This document shows positions 42,966-52,789 of a stretch of 64,000 bases of DNA, one piece after another. Both the position numbers and the translations under genes were made by a program. Location of the stretch: positions 1 to 64,000 of the forward strand of contig JAJTHV010000010.1 of NCBI GenBank assembly GCA_021300095.1. The letters run 5' to 3'. Origin of the DNA: Flammeovirgaceae bacterium (lineage in GTDB: Bacteria > Bacteroidota > Bacteroidia > Cytophagales > Cyclobacteriaceae). The notes under the pieces are model-generated. The model saw only the letters and a list, made by a program, of their open reading frames with translations. It had not been told where the DNA came from and did no database searches. Position 1 is the stretch's first letter; each line of letters begins with the position of its first letter.

Positions 42966-43349
42966 TTACTTGGCAGCTATCTGATCGGTACCCACCGTCA
43001 CCTTTAAGATGGAGCCTTTGCGCTTGGTATTGAGCGTTGCACTTAATACAATATTGTAAGTGCCGGGTGTGGCGTCTGAAGCTACGGATATCAAGGCATT
43101 GCTATTTTCAAAATTGCCTTCTTTGGGTTCGTACGTGAGGGTAATTCCTTGTGGCAAGGCGCTTTGCAATCCGAGGGTGGCTTTCTCTTTCGCAAAATAC
43201 TTGGAGCGAACGATGGAAACGGTTACCTGTTTGCTTTCACCGGGCTTGATAGATACATTGCTTTCAGAAAGATCAATTGTAAAATCTTTGGTTTGCGCAA
43301 AGCTGACCGCAGCAGCAAAAAGGAAAAAGACAGTAAGAAATGTTTTCAT
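42966..43349 (-). CDS. Exported beta-sandwich protein (NEW3/Ig-like), 127 aa
   Basis: After a signal peptide (ending VSFAQ) the protein is a single Ig-like domain: FTIDLSESNVSIKPGESKQVTVSIVRSK, then LPQGITLTYEPKEG, and SDATPGTYNIVLSATLNTKRKGSILKVTVG. The PGESKxVTVSI and PGTYNIxL phrases resemble NEW3-type domains. It is a stand-alone domain with no catalytic module, perhaps a periplasmic binding or structural protein. Confidence 0.65.
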   Translation of the reverse strand: MKTFLTVFFLFAAAVSFAQTKDFTIDLSESNVSIKPGESKQVTVSIVRSKYFAKEKATLGLQSALPQGITLTYEPKEGNFENSNALISVASDATPGTYNIVLSATLNTKRKGSILKVTVGTDQIAAK

Positions 43350-43492
43350 AAATAGGTTGTTTTAATTTTTTCTTAAAAAACGTACCTGCAGAGGCAAAAG
43401 GCGAACAAAGCACAGCGTTTGGGGCAATGTGCGCAGCGTTTGATGTGAATGAATGACTTGTGGGGCGAGTGGAAAGATGCTGTGGCGACTGG

Positions 43493-44455
43493 CTAGCTTA
43501 CTTCCATCATGTTTCTCAACTGACTTATCTTTTCCATCACTTCTTTTCCCTTGGGCCGCGAAACCGGTATGGAAAAATCCGATCCATTCATTTTTAATTT
43601 GTAGCCATTGGTATTTCCGGTAATCGCGCTGATGGCGTTGACATTAACAATATAAGAACGGTGGCAACGCAACGTGAAGGAATTGTTAAGTTGTGTCTCG
43701 AGATTTTTAAGATTCACACGCAACAACTTCTTCTGAATGGCCGAATCTTCTTTCCAATGAACGGTAGAATAATTATCATCAGCTTCTATAAATAGTAGAT
43801 CAGGCAGATTGAAGGTAAGGCTTTCGCTGGTATCGGAATAGAGAGTTACTACAGTAGCGGTTTTTACCGTTTCTTTAGATTCTCTTTTTAATGTTTGAAT
43901 TTTCTGAAGTTCCTGATTGGTTTTGATCGCTTCATGAAGGTTCTGTTGCAGCATTTGCGCTTTTAAAAATAAGGTGCAAAGTGCGATGGGTATCACACCT
44001 TTGATAGCTACCTGCGCGCTTGTGTGCGCTGATACTTCCAACCACGACATATCAAACGGGCAGAAAAACAGCTTTTCCATTACAGTAGAAATCAACCAAA
44101 TGAGCATCAGGTGTAAAATATTCAGATAAATGTATTTTTTGATAGTCCAAGTGGTTGGATCCATCGTAACAGGAAAAATGCGCGGCAACAGCAAAACATT
44201 AAAAAAAAGAACCGCCAATGTAATCAGGCCATGAAGCCATCCTAAATCATTCGCAAAGGTGAGTTCTGATTCAGTTTTAAATAAATAAAGGAAAACGGTT
44301 ACAAAGGCGCTGATAAACAGGGCCAACAGAAAGTTTTTGCGCTCATCGTTCAGGTAAAATGGAAAGGGTGCGTTGAGCCAGTCGCTAATCCGTTGAGATA
44401 AAGTGCGTTCTTCCGCATTCATGGCCGGGGAATTGATTGCCTGAAATTGATCCAT
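43493..44455 (-). CDS. Membrane-bound LytTR transcriptional regulator
   Basis: MDQFQAINSPAMNAEERT at 44455 is the preferred start; MFLSLWY seven codons upstream and MNAEERT eleven codons downstream are alternatives. Four membrane helices span about residues 40-170, a coiled linker follows (LQQNLHEAIKTNQELQKIQTLKRES), and the last ~100 residues are a LytTR DNA-binding domain (DLLFIEADDNYSTVHWKE, LNNSFTLRCHRSYIVNVNAISAI, FSIPVSRPKGKEVMEKI). There is no receiver domain, so the membrane part is probably the sensor. It is divergent from the RND adaptor gene with a 240-base gap, and is a likely regulator of the pump. Confidence 0.85.
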   Translation of the reverse strand: MDQFQAINSPAMNAEERTLSQRISDWLNAPFPFYLNDERKNFLLALFISAFVTVFLYLFKTESELTFANDLGWLHGLITLAVLFFNVLLLPRIFPVTMDPTTWTIKKYIYLNILHLMLIWLISTVMEKLFFCPFDMSWLEVSAHTSAQVAIKGVIPIALCTLFLKAQMLQQNLHEAIKTNQELQKIQTLKRESKETVKTATVVTLYSDTSESLTFNLPDLLFIEADDNYSTVHWKEDSAIQKKLLRVNLKNLETQLNNSFTLRCHRSYIVNVNAISAITGNTNGYKLKMNGSDFSIPVSRPKGKEVMEKISQLRNMMEVS

Positions 44456-44695
44456 ATACCACAAACTTAAAAACAAGGCTCAAAGTTGCCAATGGCTGCC
44501 ATTTGTGTGGCGAAAAGATGTGGTTTTGGGGTGAAGTGGTAAATGGTTGCCGGAAAATTTTACACGAGAGTTCCTTCGCTAAAGAGCCAAAGCCCTGACA
44601 AGTTGGTTCAGTAGCCCTTTTGAACGCTTCAGTTACATTCTAAAATAAGGTCTCTCTGCTGTCCCTCAATTTTGTCATGCTAAAAATCAAAAAGC

Positions 44696-45763
44696 ATGAA
44701 AAACTCAATCAAGATCATTATTACCGTTGCGCTGGTGGGCATCATGGCCGGGGCATTGGCGCTGCAATTAAGACACAGCCAACAGGCAAAGCTGAAGGAA
44801 GCGATAGATGCGCAGGCACCGATCAACATCACGGTAGAATCGCTCAACATCATACCGCAGCAGATTTCTAAAATCTTTTCCATACAGGGAATCACACAAC
44901 CTTTTCAGGAAGTAGTGGTAGCCAGTGAGGCAACCGGAAAAATTTCGCAACTCTTCATCAAACAAGGAGATGTGGTGAAAGCGGGTGCGCCACTTTGTCG
45001 CGTGGATATTAAACTGAAAGAAATCGAATTGAAATCAGCTACTGTTCAGTTGGAAAAAGCGAAGCGCGATTACGAAAAGTTTGTTGCCCTTCAAGCAGCC
45101 AGCAACATTTCTGCGACAGAAGTAGAAAGTGCTCATGTACAAATGATGCAATGGAGTTACAACGTACAGTCTATCGAACAGCAAATAAAAGAAAGCACGG
45201 TCTGTGCACCTTTTCAGGGAATGATCATTGAGAAAGCCGTAGATGTGGGCGGCTATCTGCAAGTTGGTACACCGGTGGCAACGCTCGTGAATGTACAAAA
45301 ACTAAAGGCGTTGGTTTGGTTGAATGAAGGATCTGTGAGCAATGTTCGCATCAACGATGACGTGCGCATTCAATTAGATGCCATGCCCAATGTGCCGATT
45401 CACGGTAAGATAAAATTTATCAACCCGAAAGCGAGTGATGCGGGGAAATTTCAAGTAATGATTGAGTTTGATAACACGATGCACGCCCGTGCGGGCATGT
45501 CGTTACGAGCATTTTTTAATGATCAGAAAACAAGCGATGTGTTGATGATTCCGAAAACGGCTTTGGTATTGAACAGCGAAATCCCAGCCGTATTTGTCAT
45601 TGAAAACAACAAGGCAAGACTGCAACCCATCGCACTTGGAAACTCACGCTTGGATCAGATAGAAGTTATAAAAGGTCTGAGTGTTAACACGACAATCGTT
45701 TCGAAAGGAGTGGAAAATGTGATTGAAGGGCAGATAGTAAACATTGCGAACTCAAAACATTAA
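44696..45763 (+). CDS. RND efflux periplasmic adaptor (membrane fusion protein)
   Basis: The 355-residue protein has an N-terminal membrane anchor or signal (IKIIITVALVGIMAGALALQL). It has the barrel-sandwich lipoyl halves FQEVVVASEATGKISQLFIKQGDVVKAGAPLCRVD and APFQGMIIEKAVDVGGYLQVGTPVATLVN on either side of a short helical hairpin. The beta-barrel and membrane-proximal domains follow (MSLRAFFNDQ, VLMIPKTALVLNSEIPAVFVIENNKARLQPIALG). It links the inner-membrane pump to the outer-membrane channel. The permease gene follows after 6 bases. Confidence 0.9.
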   Translation: MKNSIKIIITVALVGIMAGALALQLRHSQQAKLKEAIDAQAPINITVESLNIIPQQISKIFSIQGITQPFQEVVVASEATGKISQLFIKQGDVVKAGAPLCRVDIKLKEIELKSATVQLEKAKRDYEKFVALQAASNISATEVESAHVQMMQWSYNVQSIEQQIKESTVCAPFQGMIIEKAVDVGGYLQVGTPVATLVNVQKLKALVWLNEGSVSNVRINDDVRIQLDAMPNVPIHGKIKFINPKASDAGKFQVMIEFDNTMHARAGMSLRAFFNDQKTSDVLMIPKTALVLNSEIPAVFVIENNKARLQPIALGNSRLDQIEVIKGLSVNTTIVSKGVENVIEGQIVNIANSKH

Positions 45764-45769
45764 AATTTT

Positions 45770-48700
45770 ATGTCCATTGTAGAGATATCCATCAAGCGAC
45801 CACTTTTAATAGTTGTTGTCTTTGTCATTTTAGGTTTGGGTGGTTTGGTAGCGTATCAAAAATTGAACTACGAGCTACTTCCAAAATTTAACATCGCCTA
45901 CGTAAGCATCAGCACCTTTTATCCCGGTGCATCTCCTTCGGAGATAGAACAATCCATTACGAAACCCATTGAAGAAGCCATTGCCAGTGTAGAAAAAGTA
46001 AAGCGCATCACCAGTAGCAGCAACCCCAATTTTTCGCTCATCAACATTGAATTTATTTACGGAGCCAAGGTAGAAGAAGCCTTTCAGGATGTGCAACGCA
46101 AAGTAAATGAAGTGTTGGATAAACTTCCTTCCCAAGCGAAAAAACCCATCGTGAGCAAATTCAATGTGAACGAGGTGCCTGTAATTAAAGCGGCTGCGAC
46201 AGCCAAAATGGGCAATGACCAATTATCGGTTTTGCTGAAAGATCAAATCAAACCACAACTCGCCCAACTCAAGGGCATGGGCAAAATTGAATTTATCGGA
46301 TTAGAAGAAGATGAGTACATCGTACAGATCGATCCGCAGAAGATTAAGCAATTTCAAATTACTGTTTCAGAAGTTGTTCAGGCAATCGAGCAATCCGAGT
46401 TTAATGTGCCGGCAGGAAACCTGACTGCACTTGGTTATCAACAAGGCATTCGCGTAACGGGCAAAGTAACTGACATTGATGAGTTGAAACGAACACTCAT
46501 CGTAAATCGCGAATCCAGTGAAGTTCGATTGAGCGATGTAGCAGAAATCAATCGCTATGCAAAGAAAAAAGAAACCACCAGCCGACTGGATGGCAAAAGC
46601 ATCATTGGTCTTATTCTCTTTAAGCAAAACAATGCCAATGCAGTTGAAATGAGTTCGCTCATTCAAAGCAAGTTAAAAGAACTGGAGCAGACGTATCAAA
46701 ACGAAAACTTAACTTTTACTATTGCTCAAGACGGCTCCGTGTTTACAACCGCATCGGCAACGGCTGTAAAGGTAGATTTACTATTGGCCATTGCGCTGGT
46801 TGCTTTGGTGATGCTGGTGTTTTTGCACAGCCTCCGAAGTTCTATGATCGTGCTCGTATCATTGCCGGCATCGCTTTTGAGCACACTCATCTTCATGTAT
46901 TTTCTTGGCTACACATTTAATCTGATGACACTCCTAGCAATGAGTTTGGTGGTGGGCATTCTGGTGGACGACTCTATTGTGGTGTTAGAAAATATCTACC
47001 GCCATTTGGAAATGGGGAAAGATAAAATCAAAGCTACGATTGACGGACGAGAAGAAATTGGCTTTACGGCTTTTGCGATCACGTTGGTAGATGTGGTGGT
47101 TTTTTTACCATTGGCATTTACAGGCGGATTGGTGGGTGACATTGTAAGTGAGTTTGCGATGGTGATTGTAATCAGCACACTCTTTAGTTTGATTGTCTGC
47201 TTCACCATCACACCGATGTTGGCCAGCCGCTTTGGTAGACTCGAACACTTGTCGGCTGCTACGTGGGCAGGAAGATTTGGATTGTGGTTTGAAAAATATT
47301 TTAAACTGCTGGAAGAGCAATATGGCAAGCTGTTGCTTTGGTCGCTGCAAAACAAAGTGAAAGTGCTGGCCATTGCATTCGGGTTGTTTATTGGCTCGCT
47401 TTTGTTACCCGCACTTGGCTATGTAGGCAGTGAGTTTGCGCCTCGCATTGATAGAGGAGAAATGGCGGTGACGGTTCAATTACCCACAGGCACCACGCTG
47501 CTAACAACGGAAGCTTTCAGCAAGCAAGTAGAAAGCAAACTAGTGAAACAGTTTCCGGAAATCAACCGCATCATGGCCAACCATGGAGTGTCCGCAGAAG
47601 CGTGGGGTGCTCCGGAAGAAAGGAACTTCGAATTCAACATCAACTTCAAAGGCAAAGATCATCGCACGAAATCCATACAACAGTTGGGAAGAGAAATTCA
47701 GCGCACCATTCTTTCCTATCCCGGCACCAAAGTGAAAGTAGCGATGATTGGTTTGTTTGGTACAGCCGATGAAGCCCCTGTTCAACTTCTGGTGAGTGGC
47801 GCTAACAGAGATATGGTTGCTCATGTAGCATCCGAACTTGCTAGCACTATGCGCTCTATTGCGGGCACCTACGACATTCGCATCAGTGGCACCTCGCGCA
47901 AATACGATGTACAAATTATTCCCGACAAGGATAAAATGGCGCGACTGGGTGTAAACGCCACAGACCTTGGCACGGCCGTTCGCATTGCGATGGTGGGATA
48001 TGATGAATTAAAAAAAGAAGAAGGTACAACTACTGTTCCCATTCGCATCACACTCAACCCCGCAGCTAAGCAAGACATTCAAACGTTATCTGAATTAGAA
48101 ATTCCAAGTGCATCCGGCCAATTGATTGAATTAAGCCAAGTGGCGCGCATCGAACCCATCAGCACACCGGCCATGCTCGAGCGTACGAATAAAAACGGAT
48201 CCGTTACCATTTTTTCCGGAGTTGCCGGAAGGCCCGTTGGCGATGTTGGTGAAGATATCAAAGCAGCGATTGCACAATTGAAAAATGTAGAAGGTGTGTC
48301 GTTCAATTTTCAAGGTGACCTGGCCAATCAGGATGACAGCTTTGGTCCATTGGGCTTGGCGTTTGGAGCAGCCATTTTACTGATGTACTTCATCATGGTG
48401 GCATTGTACAACTCGTGGATTGATCCGTTCGTTGTGTTGTTCTCCATTCCGCTCGCGATCATCGGGGCATTGCTTGCCTTGGCGCTGACAGGCGAAAGCA
48501 TCAACATCTTCTCCATTTTCGGAATGATCATGATGACGGGCCTCGTAGCCAAGAATGGAATTCTGTTGGTGGATCGTATCAATCAAAATCTACAATCGGG
48601 CGAAACATTGGTGCATGCCATTGAAGAAAGTGGCAAGACACGATTGCGTCCGATTATGATGACTACCATTGCGATGGTATTGGGCATGTTGCCAATTGCC

Positions 48701-50197
48701 TTAGGCAAAGGGAATGGAGCAGAAGTAAAAAATGGTTTGGCGTGGGCGATCATGGGAGGTCTTACCAGCAGCATGTTTCTCACACTGATTGTGGTGCCGG
48801 TTGTATTTGCAGTCATTCAAAAAATTGCGATCAAGTTGAGTCAGTTCAACTGGGCGTTGGCGAAACAATCTACTATTGTACTTTTACTTGTCGGCAGTCT
48901 TGCTTTCTGCGAATCAGCGCAAGCGCAAGACACCTTACAACTTTCTGTGAAAAGTGCGGTGGCGTTGGGTATGGAAAACAATGCAGCGGTGCGTATTGCA
49001 AAACTGGAAACGATCAAGCAACAGGCGGTTCAGCGCGAAGCATTTAGTTTTCGCTTGCCACAAGTAAATGCATTCGGAAACTACATTCAGAACACACAAA
49101 TTCCCGTGGTGTTTTTTCCTTCGCTATCAGCGGATCCAACAACTGGTGAGTTGGTGTTTGGTCCGGTGCAACCCATCAAGGCGGGCAGTAATCATGCCAT
49201 TATTGCTGGCGTCAACGCATCGTTTGATATTTTGAATTTGCAAACAGCGGCCGCCAGTAAGCAAGCTTCCATTGGCAGAGAAGTGGCGCAGCACAAACAA
49301 AAAGCCTCCGAACAACAGGTGGCGTATGAAATCAAGAAAACGTACAACGATATTTTGTTTATTCAATCGCAGCGAATGGCCATCTACGAATCTATGAGAA
49401 GGTATGAAGTAGCGCTTGCCATGCAACGCGATTTGCTTAAGAATGGATTAGCGATACCGACCGACACTCTTCGCGTTTTCACCGATAGGGAAGTACAGGA
49501 GTTAGATTTAATACAACTGCGCTATGCGGAAGAAAACTTATTAAATCTTCTTCGCTATCAATTGGGTTTAAAAGCTCAAACGACAATTAAGTTGACAGAT
49601 GAAGTTTTCTCCACCGAAACCATTGTGAAAAAAGAAACTCCCGATTTTGTAAAGCGTGCAGACTTGGATGTTCATCAAACACAAATTGCATGGGCGAAGC
49701 AGAGCGTGCGCACGGCAAATGCTTCCAGTTTACCAACCCTCTCACTAACTGGAAACTGGCAGTTGCAAGGTCAGGATGATCGATTGAATTTTAGCGCTTG
49801 GCAATTTCCGCAAAGTTCATTTGTAGGTGTAAGCTTGGCCATTCCGCTGTTCAATGGATTTCGAAGAGAAGCAAGAACACAACAAGCCAACATCGATGTT
49901 CAGCAAAGCACCATTCAATATCAGGATGCCATGCATCGTGCGGTGTTAGAATATGAACAACAATGGAACAAATACTACGAACTGCAAAAGAAATGGGAAG
50001 TGCAGAAAAGAGTGAGAGAATCAGCACAGCGAACAGTGGATTCGCAAACCGATCGATTCAAAAAGGGATTGATTAAATGGTTGGAGGTTAAAGATGTCGA
50101 GTTGGTATTGACACAAGCTCAGCTAGGCATGGCACAGATACAAATGCAAATCAATAGCACATTGATTGAATTGGAAAGAATTAATCCTACGAATTGA
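45770..50197 (+). CDS. RND efflux permease fused to a TolC-like outer-membrane factor (single 1475-aa frame)
   Basis: Residues 1 to about 1030 form a complete RND pump with 12 membrane helices: KRPLLIVVVFVILGLGG, the porter entrance YPGASPSEIEQSITKPIEEAI, proton relay Asp400-Asp401 in LVVGILVDDSIVVLENIYRH (TM4) and Lys928 in GLVAKNGILLVDRIN (TM10). The two acidic residues place it with the HAE (hydrophobic/amphiphilic drug) pumps rather than CusA-type metal pumps. A signal-peptide-like segment lies at about 1033-1053 (STIVLLLVGSLAFCESAQAQ), then a TolC-type domain of ~420 residues with helical repeats (LGMENNAAVRIAKLETIKQQ; SIGREVAQHKQKASEQQVAYEIKKTYNDILF). The frame is continuous with no stop. 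Adaptor gene upstream, regulators on both sides. Confidence 0.9.
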   Translation: MSIVEISIKRPLLIVVVFVILGLGGLVAYQKLNYELLPKFNIAYVSISTFYPGASPSEIEQSITKPIEEAIASVEKVKRITSSSNPNFSLINIEFIYGAKVEEAFQDVQRKVNEVLDKLPSQAKKPIVSKFNVNEVPVIKAAATAKMGNDQLSVLLKDQIKPQLAQLKGMGKIEFIGLEEDEYIVQIDPQKIKQFQITVSEVVQAIEQSEFNVPAGNLTALGYQQGIRVTGKVTDIDELKRTLIVNRESSEVRLSDVAEINRYAKKKETTSRLDGKSIIGLILFKQNNANAVEMSSLIQSKLKELEQTYQNENLTFTIAQDGSVFTTASATAVKVDLLLAIALVALVMLVFLHSLRSSMIVLVSLPASLLSTLIFMYFLGYTFNLMTLLAMSLVVGILVDDSIVVLENIYRHLEMGKDKIKATIDGREEIGFTAFAITLVDVVVFLPLAFTGGLVGDIVSEFAMVIVISTLFSLIVCFTITPMLASRFGRLEHLSAATWAGRFGLWFEKYFKLLEEQYGKLLLWSLQNKVKVLAIAFGLFIGSLLLPALGYVGSEFAPRIDRGEMAVTVQLPTGTTLLTTEAFSKQVESKLVKQFPEINRIMANHGVSAEAWGAPEERNFEFNINFKGKDHRTKSIQQLGREIQRTILSYPGTKVKVAMIGLFGTADEAPVQLLVSGANRDMVAHVASELASTMRSIAGTYDIRISGTSRKYDVQIIPDKDKMARLGVNATDLGTAVRIAMVGYDELKKEEGTTTVPIRITLNPAAKQDIQTLSELEIPSASGQLIELSQVARIEPISTPAMLERTNKNGSVTIFSGVAGRPVGDVGEDIKAAIAQLKNVEGVSFNFQGDLANQDDSFGPLGLAFGAAILLMYFIMVALYNSWIDPFVVLFSIPLAIIGALLALALTGESINIFSIFGMIMMTGLVAKNGILLVDRINQNLQSGETLVHAIEESGKTRLRPIMMTTIAMVLGMLPIALGKGNGAEVKNGLAWAIMGGLTSSMFLTLIVVPVVFAVIQKIAIKLSQFNWALAKQSTIVLLLVGSLAFCESAQAQDTLQLSVKSAVALGMENNAAVRIAKLETIKQQAVQREAFSFRLPQVNAFGNYIQNTQIPVVFFPSLSADPTTGELVFGPVQPIKAGSNHAIIAGVNASFDILNLQTAAASKQASIGREVAQHKQKASEQQVAYEIKKTYNDILFIQSQRMAIYESMRRYEVALAMQRDLLKNGLAIPTDTLRVFTDREVQELDLIQLRYAEENLLNLLRYQLGLKAQTTIKLTDEVFSTETIVKKETPDFVKRADLDVHQTQIAWAKQSVRTANASSLPTLSLTGNWQLQGQDDRLNFSAWQFPQSSFVGVSLAIPLFNGFRREARTQQANIDVQQSTIQYQDAMHRAVLEYEQQWNKYYELQKKWEVQKRVRESAQRTVDSQTDRFKKGLIKWLEVKDVELVLTQAQLGMAQIQMQINSTLIELERINPTN

Positions 50198-50312
50198 GAA
50201 TAGTTAATAGCAAAATCGGAGAAGCGAAATAAATTTTGTTTTTGTTGCTTCGGTTTTTCAAGACGATAATTTTACAATCTTTGCGAAACGACTTAGATCA
50301 ACCAACAGGTAA

Positions 50313-51380
50313 ATGAAAGAAGATTCCTATTCGCTGCGCATCTGGATGCGGTATTTTGGCTCTCCGCTGTTTGGATTTTTTCTTTACATAATTGCATTCT
50401 TTTTGGTGTCGGATGAGAGCTTTGATGAATACTATAAAAACTATGGCGGATGGGCTTATCTCTATGACATTCTTATTGCCATTGCCTGGTCAGCCATCAA
50501 TTTAGAGATCAATTTTATTATCAGCGATTGGTTGGAAAAAATACTTCCCTGGGCAACGAAACCTTTTTTGCGATTTCTCACGCAAAGCAGTCTGCAACTC
50601 GTGCTCACCGTCTTGGTATTGTTCGGATGTTTGACATCGTATATCTATGTGTTTCGTTTGGAGCAATGGACCGAGCATGATCTCACCATTATCTTTATGC
50701 CAACCGCTATCATTGCGGTATTGGTCAGTCTTTTGGTGATGGGTGTAAACATTGGAGTTTTGTTCTTTCAACGTTGGCAAACATCTCAACTGGAAGCCGA
50801 GCGATTGAAGCAGGCTAATCTGGAAAGCCAGATTCAAATTTTAACACAGCAGCTCGACCCTCATTTTCTTTTTAACAACTTCAATACGCTTTCTGCATTG
50901 ATTGAGGAAAATCCCACAAAAGCCAATCAATTTTTATGGAAGTTAAGCGATGTCTATCGCTACGTTTTATCGAACCGTGAACAAAAGATTGTACCGTTGA
51001 AAGAAGAGATGCAAATGATTGAAGCGTATGTGCATTTGCTCAAAGAACGATTTGGTGAACAACTGTCTGTTCACAATACGATTTCAACGGAATCTCAAGA
51101 TCTATTCATACCGGTTTTGGCATTGCAAAATTTAGTTGAAAATGCGGTGAAGCATAACATCATCAATGCGCAGCACCCGTTGACAATTTCGATTTACACA
51201 GACAATGATTGGCTCGTACTTGAAAACCCGTTTCAGCCCAAGTTGCATACGGAGCACAGCAGCAAACTCGGATTAAAAAATATTCAAGACCGGTATAAGC
51301 TGCTCAGTAAAAAAACAATCGACATTGAGCAATCACCTGAAATATTTCGTGTTCGATTGCCCTTGTTGAATTTGACATAG
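50313..51380 (+). CDS. LytS/YehU-type sensor histidine kinase
   Basis: The 355-residue protein has four membrane helices in residues 10-160, a coiled segment (SQLEAERLKQANLESQIQILTQ) and a HisKA_7TM/His_kinase-type domain with QLDPHFLFNNFNTLSALI (His184 is the phosphorylated residue). It ends with an ATPase-like C-terminal part (LQNLVENAVKHNI, KLGLKNIQDRYKLL). It pairs with the LytTR response regulator that begins 56 bases downstream. It probably responds to an unknown envelope signal and may control the efflux genes just upstream. Confidence 0.92.
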   Translation: MKEDSYSLRIWMRYFGSPLFGFFLYIIAFFLVSDESFDEYYKNYGGWAYLYDILIAIAWSAINLEINFIISDWLEKILPWATKPFLRFLTQSSLQLVLTVLVLFGCLTSYIYVFRLEQWTEHDLTIIFMPTAIIAVLVSLLVMGVNIGVLFFQRWQTSQLEAERLKQANLESQIQILTQQLDPHFLFNNFNTLSALIEENPTKANQFLWKLSDVYRYVLSNREQKIVPLKEEMQMIEAYVHLLKERFGEQLSVHNTISTESQDLFIPVLALQNLVENAVKHNIINAQHPLTISIYTDNDWLVLENPFQPKLHTEHSSKLGLKNIQDRYKLLSKKTIDIEQSPEIFRVRLPLLNLT

Positions 51381-51436
51381 AAAGCTATTTCAGAAAATGA
51401 CCTCTTTATTTTGTAAACAAAAATAAAACCAGCGAA

Positions 51437-52198
51437 ATGAATCTTGTTTTATTGGAAGACGAACAACCTGCCCTTCGGCACCTAAAGCGAATGATAGAAG
51501 AAGTAGCACCACAAACACGCATTGTTGCTGAATTTGATTCGGTAGAAAGTGCGACCGCGTGGTTTCAGTCCAACATAGAATACGATCTCGTCATCAGCGA
51601 CATCCAATTGTCGGATGGACTTAGTTTAGCTGTTTTCAAATCAATTAAAATGGTGAAGCCTATTGTTTTCACTACAGCTTTTGATCACTATGCCATCGAA
51701 GCATTTAAAGTAAATGGAATCGATTATTTGTTGAAGCCCATAAAAGCCGAAGATCTGCGTGCGGCTTTTGATAAATACAAAACCTTTTACAAAGCAGCGT
51801 CATCATCTAGCGTAGATATTGAGCGACTGCTCATGCAAATCGCTGGTCAGGAGAAAATTTACAAAACCCGACTGTTGGTGCATTTTCGCGATGAGTTGAA
51901 AAGTATTCCGGTAGACACCATCGCATTTATTCACAGCGAAAATCGTACATCGCATCTTTATACGAAGACTGGTGAGATGCTCATTTTGGATCAGAACATG
52001 GAAGAGTTGGAGAGCCAACTCAATCCACAGCATTTCTTTCGGGCCAATCGTCAATTCATCATTTCGTTTAATTCGATCAAGAGCAGTCATGCCCACTTTA
52101 ATGGAAAAATCAAAATCATATTGACACTGCCCACCAAAGAGGAGGTGATTGTTAGTCGCGAGAAATCTGCTGATTTTAAAGCGTGGTTGGCACACTAA
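51437..52198 (+). CDS. LytTR-family response regulator
   Basis: The 253-residue protein has a receiver domain (about 1-120) with acidic pocket LEDEQP, phospho-acceptor Asp55 in DLVISDIQLSDG, Thr in FTTAFDHYAIEAFKVNGIDYLLKPI and the Lys of that final motif. A LytTR DNA-binding domain follows (about 150-253; HFRDELKSIPVDTIAFIHSENRTSHLYTKTG, HFFRANRQFIISFNSIKS). It ends EEVIVSREKSADFKAWLAH. Relics of this same 3' end are dispersed downstream in the window (see 52870-52920, 56311-56511, 61256-61315). A terminator follows directly. Confidence 0.93.
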   Translation: MNLVLLEDEQPALRHLKRMIEEVAPQTRIVAEFDSVESATAWFQSNIEYDLVISDIQLSDGLSLAVFKSIKMVKPIVFTTAFDHYAIEAFKVNGIDYLLKPIKAEDLRAAFDKYKTFYKAASSSSVDIERLLMQIAGQEKIYKTRLLVHFRDELKSIPVDTIAFIHSENRTSHLYTKTGEMLILDQNMEELESQLNPQHFFRANRQFIISFNSIKSSHAHFNGKIKIILTLPTKEEVIVSREKSADFKAWLAH

Positions 52199-52234
52199 CC
52201 CATACGCATCTTTCCCGGCTATCTGTTTGCCCAT

Positions 52235-52259
52235 GGCTCTACTGTTAAGAGCCGTTTTT
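52235..52259 (+). terminator. Rho-independent terminator after the LytTR gene
   Basis: GGCTCT-ACTGTTA-AGAGCC followed by GTTTTTCTTTTT lies 37 bases after the stop codon. Confidence 0.8.
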
Positions 52260-52310
52260 CTTTTTAAACAAAATTCTTAAAATAGCGCAATTGAGAATGA
52301 TTATCTAGTT

Positions 52311-52769
52311 ATGTTTAATATCACGCTTCGATTTTTCTCCGATTTATTCAACAGAACAGAGACATCTTCTCCCAATATTCACCCCATTGATAAAAACTAT
52401 CTAGCCATTGGTGGATATGATCTTGTATCCTATTTCGATGGAAAGCCTCTTAAAGGCGACTGTGCCTTCATGGATTTACACTTAGGAATTCGGTATCAGT
52501 TTGTTTCATACCAAAATCTGGAAAAGTTTAGAGCCGATCGCGAAAAATACTTACCGCAATGTGCCGGTCATTGTGCTTTAGGAGTTGTTCGCGGCTACAA
52601 AGCAAGAATCAATCCTCAGACATTTAAAATTATCGATCATAAACTCTACTTGTTTTTTAATGGAGTGCATCAAAGGAAGCATCTCAATGCACTTGCCCTA
52701 TGGGAACAAAATGAAGAGGATAATCTGAAAGTGTTACCGACAAAATGGATGCAGCTTAATCGAAGATAA
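52311..52769 (+). CDS. YHS-domain protein
   Basis: A 152-residue protein with the YHS pattern GGYDLVSYFDGKPLKGDCAFMDLHLGIRYQFVSYQNLEKFRADREKYLPQCAGHCALGVV. Family members begin with a signal peptide and use Cys and other residues for metal binding. Here the N-terminus (MFNITLRFFSDLFNRTETS) is not a clear signal peptide, so a cytoplasmic location is likely. C-terminal IDHKLYLFFNGVHQRKHLNAL closes the domain. Function unknown; relatives sit with metal or redox genes. It stands alone after the two-component pair. Confidence 0.78.
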   Translation: MFNITLRFFSDLFNRTETSSPNIHPIDKNYLAIGGYDLVSYFDGKPLKGDCAFMDLHLGIRYQFVSYQNLEKFRADREKYLPQCAGHCALGVVRGYKARINPQTFKIIDHKLYLFFNGVHQRKHLNALALWEQNEEDNLKVLPTKWMQLNRR

Positions 52770-52789
52770 TTTTGGTTTTTATATCAACG

